Positions 37,201 through 46,900 of a stretch of 64,000 nucleotides of DNA are shown one piece after another. A program made the translations under genes and the position numbers. Source of the DNA: Aureliella sp046290675 (GTDB taxonomy: Bacteria > Planctomycetota > Planctomycetia > Pirellulales > Pirellulaceae); NCBI GenBank assembly GCA_046290675.1, contig JBKAHA010000001.1, positions 806,001-870,000 on the forward strand, read 5' to 3'. The notes beneath the pieces were generated by a model. That model was not told where the DNA came from, ran no database searches, and worked only from the letters and a program-made list of their open reading frames with translations. Numbering within the stretch: the first letter of the stretch is position 1; the number at the start of each line of letters is the position of its first letter.

Positions 37201-39029
37201 TTTCCAACTCGTGAGTGAGTGAAGACCCCGTGGCAGCCGTACAGCCATCCGTCCGGTCCCCAGATGAAAGAATTCAGCGTCTCATGGGTGTCTTGGTAAC
37301 CGAATCCATCCAACAGCACCTCCGGCTCACCATCTGGAACATCGTCTTCGTTTCGATCGGGAATAAATAACAGATTTGGAGCAGCGCCAACCCAGACACC
37401 GCCGAAGCCAACCTGCAACCCACTGACGAGGTTGAGCCCTTTGGCAAATTCAATACGCTGATCAAACTGGCCGTCCGAGTCGGTATCCTCCAAAATAATA
37501 ATTCGATCTCGGCCCTGCCCCTCCGGAGCTCGCTGCGGGTAGGTAAATGCTTCAGCAATCCACAAACGACCGCGATGATCGAAGGCCATCGCAATAGGCT
37601 GGTGAACCATCGGTTCACCAGCGGCTAATTGCACATGAAAACCATCTGGAACCGTCATGGCTGCAGCCGCTTCTTCAGGTGAAAGCCCGGCATTGCTCGG
37701 CAAGCCTTCCGCGGAAGGCTTGGCTCTCTGATCGAGGCGCCGGGGCAAAGTCCTTTCCGCTTCCGCTTCCGTCACGTGCGTTAGAATCTGAGTGTGGACA
37801 TAAGTACCTTTCTTATTTGCCGTAACAACGTCCAGCCGGTCGTCACCGTTTAGATCGGCAACATGGACTTCCGTTCCAACTCCGCTGGCATCGTCAATCT
37901 TGTGAGGCTCCCAGTCCACGGCGCCGGATTTATCGACAGTGTGCCGAAACCAATACACGACAGGGGCTCCGCTCGGATCCGCATCTCCTGATGGCCCGTG
38001 AGCCCAATATCGCTTGCCGGTGACGATGTCCTTGAATCCGTCGCCATCGATGTCCTGGTACTCGACGGCGTGCAACTGCGAAAAACACACACCGAATGGG
38101 CTGTCGCTTGGCTTCGCCCCCATGATGTCACGCTGCCTAAACTCGATTTCTCCACCACTAACAGCCGTGTTTTCGAACCACGCCAATCCATAACCATGTG
38201 CGTTCAATGAGCAGATGACATCCTGGTCTCCATCGCGATCGACATCATCCGCAAAGATCTGCGCATTGCCGTGGCCAGCACTAAAGGCGACGGAGTGCTT
38301 CATCCAGACAGGTTTGGCTGAAAGATCAGACGGCTGTTCCCACCAACCATTCTTTTCGAGCAGGTCCAACCGCCCATCGCCGTTCACGTCCCCGACGCCT
38401 AAACCATGGGTAAACCGCCCACCGGCACTCTTATCAGAGACGCGAACAAACTCCCATTTTTGGGAAGGGTCTTCTCGATTAACTTCAGCGTAGCCAAAGT
38501 AGCCGCCGCTGCTGCAAACGATTTCACGTCGCCCATCCCCATTTAAGTCGGTGAAAGTCGGGGACTCATTGTCAACAACGTCCAGTACCACGTGCCGCTG
38601 CCAGAACCGCTCTGATTCGCCGGGGTTTTCAAACCAAGATGCGTCCTTGCCTGGAAATCCAAAAACGAGAATATCGACTCGGCCGTCGCCGTTAAAGTCT
38701 TCGCTGTATGCGAAGAAGTTGTTTGAATAGCCATGGGGATCGAACGCATCCTGCGCATAAAACTGATGCTTAACGCGAAACTCGGGCCCTTCGTACCAGA
38801 ACGGGCCAGAAGCGACATCGATATCGCCATCCCCGTCAAAATCCGCTGTCGTCGCACCCTCGCTGTAAAACTGCTCCGACAATTGCTGTGTTTTCCATCG
38901 CACGACATGCACATCGCTGTCATGGGCCGATGCATTAGGCAACTGCTTTAGGACTGCACACAGGACTGCACACAGGACTACACACAGGACTACAAGGCGA
39001 TGGTAGTTTCGTCTTTGAAAGCAAGACAT
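34260..39029 (-). CDS. Giant PVC-type haem protein: FG-GAP propeller, dehydrogenase-like propeller, HEAT repeats and cytochrome c
   Basis: A 1589-residue exported protein. Order: signal peptide whose core is a four-residue repeat (residues 13-28); an FG-GAP/VCBS propeller (about 50-410) with many DxDGDxD loops such as DFDGDGDIDVASGPFWYEG; a 'membrane-bound dehydrogenase' propeller (about 445-880) with DHRGRLWIAEAFTYP and LGPDGSVYLIDWYDK; HEAT-like helical repeats (about 890-1250); a cytochrome c domain with NCGKCH near residue 1295, followed by GGEIGPDITGS and the distal Met region; and a C-terminal beta domain (about 1440-1580) like a carbohydrate-binding or golvesin-type module. The family is abundant in planctomycetes and is thought to oxidise sugars or sugar alcohols in the periplasm with electrons leaving via the haem; this is inference. 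Confidence 0.9.
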   Translation of the reverse strand: MSCFQRRNYHRLVVLCVVLCAVLCAVLKQLPNASAHDSDVHVVRWKTQQLSEQFYSEGATTADFDGDGDIDVASGPFWYEGPEFRVKHQFYAQDAFDPHGYSNNFFAYSEDFNGDGRVDILVFGFPGKDASWFENPGESERFWQRHVVLDVVDNESPTFTDLNGDGRREIVCSSGGYFGYAEVNREDPSQKWEFVRVSDKSAGGRFTHGLGVGDVNGDGRLDLLEKNGWWEQPSDLSAKPVWMKHSVAFSAGHGNAQIFADDVDRDGDQDVICSLNAHGYGLAWFENTAVSGGEIEFRQRDIMGAKPSDSPFGVCFSQLHAVEYQDIDGDGFKDIVTGKRYWAHGPSGDADPSGAPVVYWFRHTVDKSGAVDWEPHKIDDASGVGTEVHVADLNGDDRLDVVTANKKGTYVHTQILTHVTEAEAERTLPRRLDQRAKPSAEGLPSNAGLSPEEAAAAMTVPDGFHVQLAAGEPMVHQPIAMAFDHRGRLWIAEAFTYPQRAPEGQGRDRIIILEDTDSDGQFDQRIEFAKGLNLVSGLQVGFGGVWVGAAPNLLFIPDRNEDDVPDGEPEVLLDGFGYQDTHETLNSFIWGPDGWLYGCHGVFTHSRVGKPGTADEERVPLNAGVWRYHPTRHQFEVFAHGTSNPWGVDFDDSGEAFITACVIPHMYHMVPGGRYQRQAGSHFNAHTYEDIQTIADHAHYSGNIRDHAWWGRNDAVAHDDTDAAGGGHAHAGALIYLGDNWPEAYRGSILMDNIHGNRINRERLRRNGSSFIASHSPDFLFANDQWFRAINLQLGPDGSVYLIDWYDKNACHRHDTEIWDRTNGRVYRVHYGKSELRSRDLSRGSDAELVSLMASQNEWEVRMARRLLQQRAATGDDRTVATLRTALISILQSSRPVRVRLRALWTLEACGLTEESDLLELLKTRGHKSELLRSWAIRLTVNASSGRPVSESLLAAMEKLARSAKSPVVRSSLASALQKLPLDQRWGIAGALVKYADDASDKNIPLLLWYGIEPLVVDAPARAFGLAESSRIEKVRRFIYRRAASDAAATRELLVSLKNVTDVDAIRLILGAVRDSLAKQGQVRMPDRWPEIYGKLAALGDSEVSRTIQAITVKFGDRSIFPTLRSLVRDESLDLEGRVAALETLVNGEDDQLPNILIGLLGDENLRGQSIRALASFGSPEAATAILEQYARFSKLEKDDAILTLVSRTPSARQLLEAVKKRDIPYGDLNAIAVRQLEQLGDEQILRDINEVWGRVRTTPAEKLQLVATWKSKLSPNALTAADLSNGRQIYMENCGKCHRLFGAGGEIGPDITGSNRADIDYTLHNIIDPNAQIGRDYQATKILTESDRVVTGLVKEENDTAVVIQTSNEILVLDKDNILQRTLSDVSMMPEGQLEKLSDDAVRDLVAYLASPIQVPLPGAGPVFRDGDRRVAGGIEAEELVDLVSGVGDSKVSGSVQAQAMGGFPDGRWSGDSQLWWTGGKPGEAIQIPFQAPAKGRYEVFLALTKAIDYGVFEVSVNDTAGLAGIDLFDRRVVSTGPVSLGTHELAEGENRLEVSLVGSNPQAVKRFMFGLDYLYLGKESPASKEEE
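38951..38998 (-). repeat. 12-bp tandem repeats inside a signal peptide
   Basis: Four copies of GGACTGCACACA or close variants (plus-strand sense; the last is partial). On the coding strand they give VVLC, VVLC, AVLC, AVLK, that is the whole hydrophobic core of the signal peptide of the giant haem protein. Confidence 0.92.
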
Positions 39030-39426
39030 TCGATTCTCCAGAGCGGGAACATTTCCCTGATCCGCCCAAACGTTCCCAGCAACCGAGGGTTTGGCTGGAT
39101 TTCGCAGACATCGACATTAACTTCAAACCGCGCCCGCGGCCGAAGCACTCCATTTAACGATGTACGAAGAACACTTGGTTGGTAGTGTCAAAAAGACAGG
39201 AAAATAGGTGGGAGGATATAGGTATCGATCGAGATAATGGGGGCTCGACCAGGGTGGAAGGAGAGCCGGGCAACGTATCAATCAGAGCCGGGTGCCAAGC
39301 AACTCTTCTTGCTGCCGCCCCAAGACAGAAGCCCGACTAAACTCTGTAGACGTATACTTCCGCACACGCCATCCTAACATGCGGACAAGCCAGTTTGAAA
39401 CCATCCATTTTACGATCGCCAGTCAC
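39030..39426. other. 397-bp intergenic region between divergent genes
   Basis: Must hold the promoter of the haem-protein gene, but none is convincing. AGAGCCGGG occurs twice, 25 bp apart (about 39262 and 39287). No gene supported. Confidence 0.4.
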
Positions 39427-40131
39427 ATGAGTACCCAATTCGCATGCGCACGTCTTTTGGCGTCCACGTCGTTCTTATTCGTTCCATGCATTGGCTGCCA
39501 ACAGTCCCTTACAGAACATTCGTTTGGAGAAAGGCAACTCCTGCAAGTCCTTGATGATCGCCCTGAAATGCGCGGAGTCGTCGTGCAAGACAGTCCCCTA
39601 GCAAAGTGGATTGTGTCTCGCTTTGACGGACACGGCACGGAAACACGTGTTCATTGGCATGACCGAGAACCGCTGAGTGGATCCGACGCGGAACATCTAC
39701 CAGCATACGAGGGGTATCCAGCCAATCTCTCCATCACAAGACTCGATTCGACGTCGCCAATCGACAAGTGGGCAGCCCTCGTCTACGAACTCCTCAATCT
39801 TCAGGAGACACTTGAATCGGACCTCTTCGAGCGTGCGTTGGATGGAGAATTCGATGCTGATGAATACGCGTTGGCGTGCGTGCGTAGCGAGTATGAAGCG
39901 ATCCTTGCAACGCGGGAGATCCTGGTTCGATATCCGATTTCGGGAGCCAGCACGACTCAAGATCCGTGGTATTGCTGGGTAACCAGTGAGCTGCTTCCCG
40001 TCGACGACTACCTAGCGGACGTAAAAGCAAATGGGACCCTCCGCGAAGAAACAAATTACGACTACTTCCGGGACTATTTCTTGGAAGATATGGCTCCCTA
40101 CTTGGCCAAGCAAGAATTTTTCATCGACTAG
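39427..40131 (+). CDS. Putative lipoprotein of unknown function
   Basis: A 234-residue protein with a hydrophobic N-terminus and two candidate lipobox cysteines (FVPC at 21 and CIGC at 24). The mature part is acidic, mixed helix/strand, and rich in Asp, Glu and Tyr, for example VYELLNLQETLESDLFERAL and YDYFRDYFLEDMAPYL. No domain is recognised. Starts at 39292 and 39379 are also in frame; the ATG at 39427 is chosen because the hydrophobic segment follows at once. No clear ribosome-binding site. It converges on the TPR hybrid kinase with only 23 bp between the stops. Confidence 0.6.
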   Translation: MSTQFACARLLASTSFLFVPCIGCQQSLTEHSFGERQLLQVLDDRPEMRGVVVQDSPLAKWIVSRFDGHGTETRVHWHDREPLSGSDAEHLPAYEGYPANLSITRLDSTSPIDKWAALVYELLNLQETLESDLFERALDGEFDADEYALACVRSEYEAILATREILVRYPISGASTTQDPWYCWVTSELLPVDDYLADVKANGTLREETNYDYFRDYFLEDMAPYLAKQEFFID

Positions 40132-40154
40132 TCGAATGCTCGCGGCCGGCCGAG

Positions 40155-42992
40155 TTACAGCAACTGTGTATCGAGTTGATTGAGCGAATGCTCGGACGCT
40201 AGTGCCTGGCTGAGCTGCACAGTCGAAAAAGGCTTGGGCAGAACCACGACACCTGGCACATCTTCTCGGCTGTGATAGCCACTCATGAGGACCGTTCGCG
40301 TCTCCGGCACGGATTCAACGGCCCACTTCGCAAGGTCAAGCCCGTCCATTTCGCCAACCATATTGATGTCTGATAATAGAATATCGATGTGCTTCGTCTG
40401 ATCGGAAAGCCAAAGTTTCGCCTCATCTGCCGATCGGCAAACATCGACCTGATAACCGAGCCCCTCCAGCTTGATAGCCAGCACTTTACCGACGGCAGCA
40501 TCGTCTTCGACGACCAAGACTCTGGCATTACCGAAAACGGTGCCGTGCGTCACACCTCCCACGTTGGTCACGCTTTCTTCCTCAGCAACCGGGAAAGCCA
40601 AGGCGACGCGAACGCCTCCGGAATCGGAATCCAAAATGACAAGTTCGCCATGAGACTGTCGCACGAACCCGTAAACGGATGACAACCCCAGCCCAGTACC
40701 ATTGGCTTCTACCTTCGTGCTGTAGAACGGCTCAAGAGCCTTGCGTTTCTCCTCTGCACTCATGCCATGGCCTTCGTCAATGACTTCGATTACGGCGAAT
40801 GCTCCATTCGTTCCAACAGGAAGCCCCAACTCCTTGGCTTGAGCTGAATTCGGACAATAAGCCTTGAGCTCGACTCTCCCGCCGCCTGGCATCGCATCAA
40901 CGGCATTCGCAATCAAATTGATCAACGCGGTCGTCAATTGGGTCGGATCGATCGACAGGGAAGTTTCCCCAGTTTCATCTCGAACATGCAAATTGCACTT
41001 TCCCCGAGCGGCAGCCTGCAGCAGCCCGCTGGTTTGCAGCAAGAACCGACGCATTGATATAAGTTGCGGCTCCAACCTCTGCTGCCTGGCGTAAGCGAGC
41101 AACTGCTTCACAATCGAAGCGCCGGTCTCAACACTTTGCTCCGACACCTGCAAAATCTCTTGCTCTGCCAGAGAAAGATGCGGATTGGCCTGCACAATTT
41201 CGTTTGCGTTGGTTACGACTTGGAGCAAGTTATTGAAATCGTGCGCCACGTTGCCAGTCAGCTGACCAATCGACTCGTCACGACGACGACGCTCAAGCGA
41301 TTTCTCAAGCTCACTCTGACGTTCGAACTGCCGTACAAGCTCAGCACTTTTCTCTTCCACGAGCTGCGACAATTCAACGTTCAGCTCTTGCTCGACTTCC
41401 TTGAGGGCACGTTCGTGCAAGTGCTTTTTCTTGAGGAAGGAGAATGTAAAGATGGTTACACACAGCAGCACCAAAGCGACAAGCAACAGATTCCGCGTCG
41501 TCTGGTCTGCCTCCGCTCTCGAGTTCGCGGTGTTTGCCCGAGCCTCGGCAAGCTCACGTGCAGCTCTCGACTTTGCAGCTTCCAAACGTAATTGCTGAGA
41601 CTCAGCTTGGTGCTGCATATTGGCCTTGAGCAACCCAATCCGCATTGCCGCCTCACTGGTGACATGCTTCTCTCGGAGGCGATGGTACTCTTCCAACGCA
41701 GAAAGCGCTTTTCGATTCTTGTCGTAGGCGTGATATAGCTCGTAGAGTTTGCGATACGCCTTGATAGCTTCCGTTTCGAACTTGGACCGCTTGGCGACCG
41801 ACTTGATTAGGTCCATTCCACCTTCGAAGTCGTCCAATCCTACTAGGATTTCACCTAGTGTGACTTTGGCACCTTCCTGTCGATAGTTCGATTCCAATAA
41901 TCCAACCGCTTCCTCACACGCCGACTTGGCTGATTCAAGCTCACCTTCACCGACGTAACAACGCGCGATCATCAGCTTCAAAACGCCCGACTGATACCGC
42001 TTCATCCGCCCACAGTAGTCATGCAGAATTTGCTCGGCTTCTTCCCGAGCTTTCGCAAATTTCCCGCGCCGGATGTCGATCTCGGCAAATCCGGAACGTA
42101 CGACCAGGTCGATTTGCGGTTCCCTTCCGAGGGGAATGTCGCGGTAAATCTGCTCCGCCTCGCTGACTCGATCGAGCTCCAGCAGCAGAAATGCAAGGTT
42201 ATTGCGAACCCCCATCTCCAACCAAAAATTGCCACATCCTACCGCGTTGTCCATAGATGCACGGTAGGTCTCGATCGCGTCTTCGAACAATCCGTTTTGC
42301 CGAAAGATGGCCCCCATTCGAAGCTGCGCATAAGCGATTTCGAACTTTGGCTCAAAATTGGGATGCTCCCGCAAGTCGATCAACTCGGCTTTGGAAATCA
42401 ACTGCTGAAGCAATGCGGCGGCTCTCAGTGCTTTGCCCTTCTGTTCTAGATCAGCCGCCTTGGTCCGCAAGAACAACACAACCAGACGAGGGTCATCAAT
42501 GGAGCCGGACATCTCGTACACAGCCTGAAGCTTTTTCCGAGCCAGCCCCTTGTTACCATGCTGCATTGCTAGCATGGCGCCCCAACAGGCAGCTTCAAAC
42601 TGTTGCCCAGCTTCGCCCTCTCCGGCCATTTCTGCTGCGTGCTTGACTGCTGCCATTCTCGCAGCAGCATCATTGGAGCGGTCTTTAACGTATTCGATTG
42701 CGTCAGCAAAACGGCTGAACTCAGGAAGAACAACGAGTTCCTCTTTGTCTGGGGACATTTCGGGCTCGTCATTCCAGAGGGCTTTGACTGGCACAGCTGC
42801 CAACACCAGCCAGACAGTCAAGAGACTGCAAGCAATCCGGGTCAATGACCTTCGTTGGCAGGTTGCGGAGTGCAAGGTTGCGTATCGGTCAGACGCGCCA
42901 ATCCTTGTAGCTGGAATGGTGGCAACCCGGACGGAAGCCCGACTGGACTGGCCGTTGTGTTGGGGCTGCTGTTGCCTACCATTCAGAAGCAC
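40155..42992 (-). CDS. TPR-sensor hybrid histidine kinase
   Basis: A 945-residue hybrid kinase. In order: signal sequence (about residues 48-70); a long extracytoplasmic TPR-like region (about 75-430) with repeats such as ENAIETYRASMDNA-type helices; a coiled coil; a transmembrane helix (about 497-517); a second coiled coil; the phosphoacceptor segment GNVAHDFNNLLQVV (His near 584); HATPase with NLIANAVDAMPG, VIDEGHGMSAEE and GTGLGLSSVYGFV; and a C-terminal receiver with VEDDAAVG, LLSDINM (Asp near 873) and LPKPF. The start is either GTG at 42992, 7 nt after GGGGA, or TTG at 42998; no ATG is near. The promoter region holds three 22-bp repeats. No partner regulator is adjacent. Confidence 0.9.
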   Translation of the reverse strand: MLLNGRQQQPQHNGQSSRASVRVATIPATRIGASDRYATLHSATCQRRSLTRIACSLLTVWLVLAAVPVKALWNDEPEMSPDKEELVVLPEFSRFADAIEYVKDRSNDAAARMAAVKHAAEMAGEGEAGQQFEAACWGAMLAMQHGNKGLARKKLQAVYEMSGSIDDPRLVVLFLRTKAADLEQKGKALRAAALLQQLISKAELIDLREHPNFEPKFEIAYAQLRMGAIFRQNGLFEDAIETYRASMDNAVGCGNFWLEMGVRNNLAFLLLELDRVSEAEQIYRDIPLGREPQIDLVVRSGFAEIDIRRGKFAKAREEAEQILHDYCGRMKRYQSGVLKLMIARCYVGEGELESAKSACEEAVGLLESNYRQEGAKVTLGEILVGLDDFEGGMDLIKSVAKRSKFETEAIKAYRKLYELYHAYDKNRKALSALEEYHRLREKHVTSEAAMRIGLLKANMQHQAESQQLRLEAAKSRAARELAEARANTANSRAEADQTTRNLLLVALVLLCVTIFTFSFLKKKHLHERALKEVEQELNVELSQLVEEKSAELVRQFERQSELEKSLERRRRDESIGQLTGNVAHDFNNLLQVVTNANEIVQANPHLSLAEQEILQVSEQSVETGASIVKQLLAYARQQRLEPQLISMRRFLLQTSGLLQAAARGKCNLHVRDETGETSLSIDPTQLTTALINLIANAVDAMPGGGRVELKAYCPNSAQAKELGLPVGTNGAFAVIEVIDEGHGMSAEEKRKALEPFYSTKVEANGTGLGLSSVYGFVRQSHGELVILDSDSGGVRVALAFPVAEEESVTNVGGVTHGTVFGNARVLVVEDDAAVGKVLAIKLEGLGYQVDVCRSADEAKLWLSDQTKHIDILLSDINMVGEMDGLDLAKWAVESVPETRTVLMSGYHSREDVPGVVVLPKPFSTVQLSQALASEHSLNQLDTQLL

Positions 42993-43030
42993 GTCCAATT
43001 CCCCGTGGTTGATAGTTGGTCGAGTTAGCC

Positions 43031-43107
43031 GCTCGTTCGCGCCTAAAACTTTGCTCGTTCGCGCCTAGAAATTGATTCGTTCGCGTTCAGAACTTTGCTC
43101 GCATGCG
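43031..43107. repeat. Three imperfect 20- to 24-bp direct repeats upstream of the TPR kinase
   Basis: Units begin at 43031, 43053 and 43077 with the shared core (GC)TCGTTCGCG followed by (C/T)CTARAA-like sequence; a partial fourth begins at 43097. They lie 40 to 115 bp before the kinase start on the promoter side. No other repeats of this sequence were noticed in the window. Confidence 0.75.
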
Positions 43108-43280
43108 ATTGAGGCGCCGCTCTTGGCGTGTAGAGATTCGCATGAGTCGATGCCTCTTCGCCCTTACACCTAGTCTAGCCGTTCGTCGCTCGGGAACGCT
43201 CCGTTCTCATGTTGGGCGGTGCTGAGCTACCACTCATGCCAAACTGAAGCCACCGCACCATGGCGAACCAACGCCACGCA

Positions 43281-43862
43281 CTACATTGGTGCATCCCCGC
43301 TGTTGAGCCTTCGAAGCAGAGCATGGACATCTTCTGGTTCCATGCTAGCCAAGAGTTCCAAGCGATGCACGGGATGAATAGCCAGAATGTGCCGAGATTC
43401 GAAATGCAGTCGAACCCCTTTCTTCAGCCCGTGAAATCGCCCCTCAACAAGCTCATTATCGACACAACCGACATAGGACTTCCGTTCAACTGCGTCTTTC
43501 ACGCATTCGATCTGGACCCAAAAGTCTTCACCCCATCCTCTAGCGGGAGGAGATGCAAGCCTTTCCGTATTGGCGGTAACCAGCGAGTCCGGTGCTGGAT
43601 GCGAAAGAATCGGACTCGTCATTTCTCCTGAGCAAGAAGGGCACTGGCACGTCTGAGAGCCCTCGTGCGCAGAAAAGCGATTCGAATCCACTCTTAGTTC
43701 GACGAAAAACCCAGTTCGGACAAGGTCCTTCATGAATTGGGGTGGAACCTGAAACCGCTCACCGAATTCTCTTCTCTTCTCGCATCCGTCTACCAATTCG
43801 TAGCCGTTGCCAAATGGCGATTCGTAAACAGGCGATTCGTAAACAGGCGATTTGTGGGGCAT
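43281..43862 (-). CDS. Unknown protein with CxCPxC cluster and DUF2314-like C-terminal domain
   Basis: A 193-residue protein. The N-terminus has a five-residue repeat SPVYE (5-9, 10-14) plus a partial third. A CQCPSC cluster lies at about residue 72, and the C-terminal part (about 110-165) has DFWVQIECV, SYVGCVDNELVEG and LKKGVRLHFESRHILAI, which follows the pattern of DUF2314-like domains (WV.V... GV.DN.P..... LK.GD.V.F...HI.D). This resemblance is my reading, not a search result. No strong ribosome-binding site; ATG at 43734 is an alternative. It lies in a gap between two large genes and may be planctomycete-specific. Confidence 0.55.
   Translation of the reverse strand: MPHKSPVYESPVYESPFGNGYELVDGCEKRREFGERFQVPPQFMKDLVRTGFFVELRVDSNRFSAHEGSQTCQCPSCSGEMTSPILSHPAPDSLVTANTERLASPPARGWGEDFWVQIECVKDAVERKSYVGCVDNELVEGRFHGLKKGVRLHFESRHILAIHPVHRLELLASMEPEDVHALLRRLNSGDAPM
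43816..43855 (-). repeat. 15-bp tandem repeat at the start of the DUF2314-like gene
   Basis: GGCGATTCGTAAACA occurs at 43816-43830 and 43831-43845 without a mismatch, with a partial third copy at 43846. It encodes the SPVYE repeat. Confidence 0.9.
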
Positions 43863-43936
43863 CGACAGGCTATCCGATGAAGGAAAACAGGCATGGCAAG
43901 GCTCTCCGGAGCTGCTCGCACTCCGGTGCAGTTAGG

Positions 43937-46900
43937 TTATTCGGTCGCCCAAATGGCGCCGATCTCTTCGGACCACAACCTCCGATTCAACGCGGGTATT
44001 TTTTCACCGAGTAGCTCGAGGCCGGTGGACCGAAGATCCTTCCACCCTGAATCCAGCTCTGCCCTTCTCTGCTTCACAGCTTCAGTCAATCGCGGCAATC
44101 CACTTTCGGCTTGATTTATCATGAACAAATACTCAGCGGTAAACTTGTTAGGAAAATTCTCGACGTCATCGTAAGCCTTTGACTTGCGTTGAACCATCTC
44201 TTCATCCCAAGCTGTCAATTCCTTTTGAAGTTCTTTTGCCTCGGATCGCAGTTCAGCAAACTCTTGACCTTTGGGGATTGACTTTCGCAATTGAACAAGT
44301 TGCTTCCCTGCCTTGTGCAAACGATTTGTCAGTTCATGCATCTCCGTCAGCGTGGCTTCGACTTCTGCCATAAATTGATGCATCTCTTCATATTCTTCAG
44401 ACGTCGTTCCGTACAGTGGATTCGATTCAATGGTAGCGAAAACCTCCATCGTTCGCTCTTCGACGGATGCCTCCTTCGATCCCTCCTTTGATTTCGAATC
44501 GTTGGAATCATTTGGAGCCTTCTCGTCTTCCGTACTTTCCACCGTGTGAACGCTTAGACGCATGCGATAGTCGCCTGGTGCAGCCTTATGTCCGCGATAG
44601 CTGGCTTCGATGTAAGCTTTGGGGATCCCGGGAAGCGTAGGGTAACGCATGTCCCATACGAAACGATTTAGTCCCTCCTCCGCCGGCAGTCTTTTCGGAC
44701 GAGGCGGGCCGCCAGCGTAGCTCTGGAAACTTTCCACCTCGGTGGAAGAAAATTCGCGTACGAGGTTATTAGCGGAATCAAAAATCTCAAGCTTCGCTGC
44801 CTGACCATCGCCGAGTTTCGGCAGGTTGTAGTAAAGTACAACGCCGTTGGCCGGGTTGACGCCTTCGAGTCGCCCAGCCCCGTCAAATTCGGAATTAGAG
44901 GAATTCAACTGGCTGCCGTGATTGGAGACAAAGGCAGGCTCCGGCTCATAAAGATAGAAAGACTCGTCTTGGTGATCCAACTGCCTCAGCAGACCAACAT
45001 CATCTAGAATCCAGCAAGACCTACCAGAGGTAGCCACGATTAAGTCGTCGTGTCGAACAAGCAGGTCCAATATTGGCGTCACCGGGAGATTCAATTGCAT
45101 TGCTTGCCAATTCGCTCCTCCATCCCAGGACGCGTAAAGCCCGGCTTCCGTTCCGGCAAACAGGAGATCTTTTCGACCCGTGTCTTCCCGGACAACGCGT
45201 GTAAAAGCGTTTGCAGCAATCCCATTGGAAATGGCTTGCCATGTCTCTCCGTAGTCCGTTGTTTTGTATAGTCCAGGGCGCTTGTCGCCGAACTTGTATC
45301 GTGTCGTTGCAATGTAAGCTGTCCCAGCATCATGCGGTGACACCTCAATCGCATTCACCAGACACTCTTCGAGTTCCGGCGGCGTCACGTCGTCCCAATT
45401 CTCACCGCCGTCTTTGGTGAGATACACCATGCCGTCATCGCTGCCCGTCCAAATTACTCCTTTTTCGTGTGGCGATTCGATCACATAGCTGATCGTCCCA
45501 TAGTTCTCTGCGCCCACCGCTTCCACGGTAAGGGGGCCGCCACCTTTGCCTTGCTTGTTGTCGAAATCACGGGTGAGGTCAGGAGAAACCTCTTCCCAAC
45601 TCACGCCCATATCTCTTGTCCGAAGCAGAACTTGAGCAGCGTGATAGAACGTACCCGGCTCATGCTTTGACCAGATGATGGGTGCATTCCAGTTGTACAA
45701 GTATTTCATGTCGCGAGCAGCGCGTCCCAGATATTGGATCGGAGCTGCCATGATGCTCGTGCCTGCATAAGCCTCAGTGTCGAGAACTTCGATCGTACCC
45801 AGATAACTACCTCCCATTACGTAGCGAGGGTCATCGGGATCAAATGCGAGAAACGCACTTTCACCGCCCGCAGATGGCTGCCAGCTCCGTTCGGATATTC
45901 CGCCCGAACCGGGTTCAAAGTTGGCGATCGAGATCGATGAGTTATCCTGCTGACCGGCGTAGATTCGGTATGGAAACTGATTGTCCACGTTAAGCCGATA
46001 AAACTGGGCCGTTGGCATGTTACTTTGCCGTGACCAACTCCCACCTTGATTGAAGGTGATCGCCGCTCCACCGTCATTGGCAATCACCATGTTGTTGGCA
46101 TCATTTGGATTGATCCACAAATCGTGATAGTCGCCGTGGGTACCCGAAAGCGTTTCCCAATTCTTCCCGCCATCGATCGATCGCAACGCTGGAGCACTGA
46201 GGACATACACGGTATGCTCGTCCGTCGGATCCACGAATACCTCAGTGTAGTACCAGGCTCGTTGAATCAGGCGATGATCATCGCTGGCGCGTGACCAACT
46301 CTCACCGGCATCACCCGAAACAAACAGCCCCCCCTTCTCTTCCTCGCTATCGCTTTCGAGTAGCAAGTAGATTTTCTCGGGGTTGCTTCGCGCCACTGCA
46401 ATGCCGGCTTTACCTTTCTCGTCGGGCAGACCTTCATGGATCGCTTTCCAAGTATCACCGCCATCAACCGACTTATAGACACCGCTGCCCTCCCCTCCAC
46501 TGATCACAATCCAAGGCTTGCGTTGATGTTCCCACATTGTGGCATAGAGCACACGAGGATTGCTAAAGTCCATGGCCAGTTCCGAACAGCCCGTAAGCTC
46601 ATTCACGAAATGAACCCGCTCCCAGTCCTCCCCGCCGTTGATCGAACGATAGATGCCGCGTTGCTGCGACGGCGCGTGTAGCGCCCCCTGCGCCGCGACA
46701 AAGACGATGTCCGGATTGTCCGGATGAATGATGATACGTGCGATGTGCTCGGTTTCTTCAAGGCCCAGATGCCGCCAAGTCTTGCCCGCGTCCGTCGACT
46801 TGTACACTCCGTCGCCATGCGATGTCATCACGCCTCGAGGGGCATGCTCACCCATCCCAACGTAGACTACGTTTGGGTGGCTTTCCGAAACAGCAACCGC

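Noticed and set aside
38951..38998. On/off phase variation by the 12-bp repeat
   Set aside because: The unit is a multiple of three, so slippage cannot shift the frame; only length tuning is possible.
43031..43107. Regularly spaced repeats as a possible CRISPR array
   Set aside because: Units are contiguous without spacers, imperfect and only three, and no cas gene is near.
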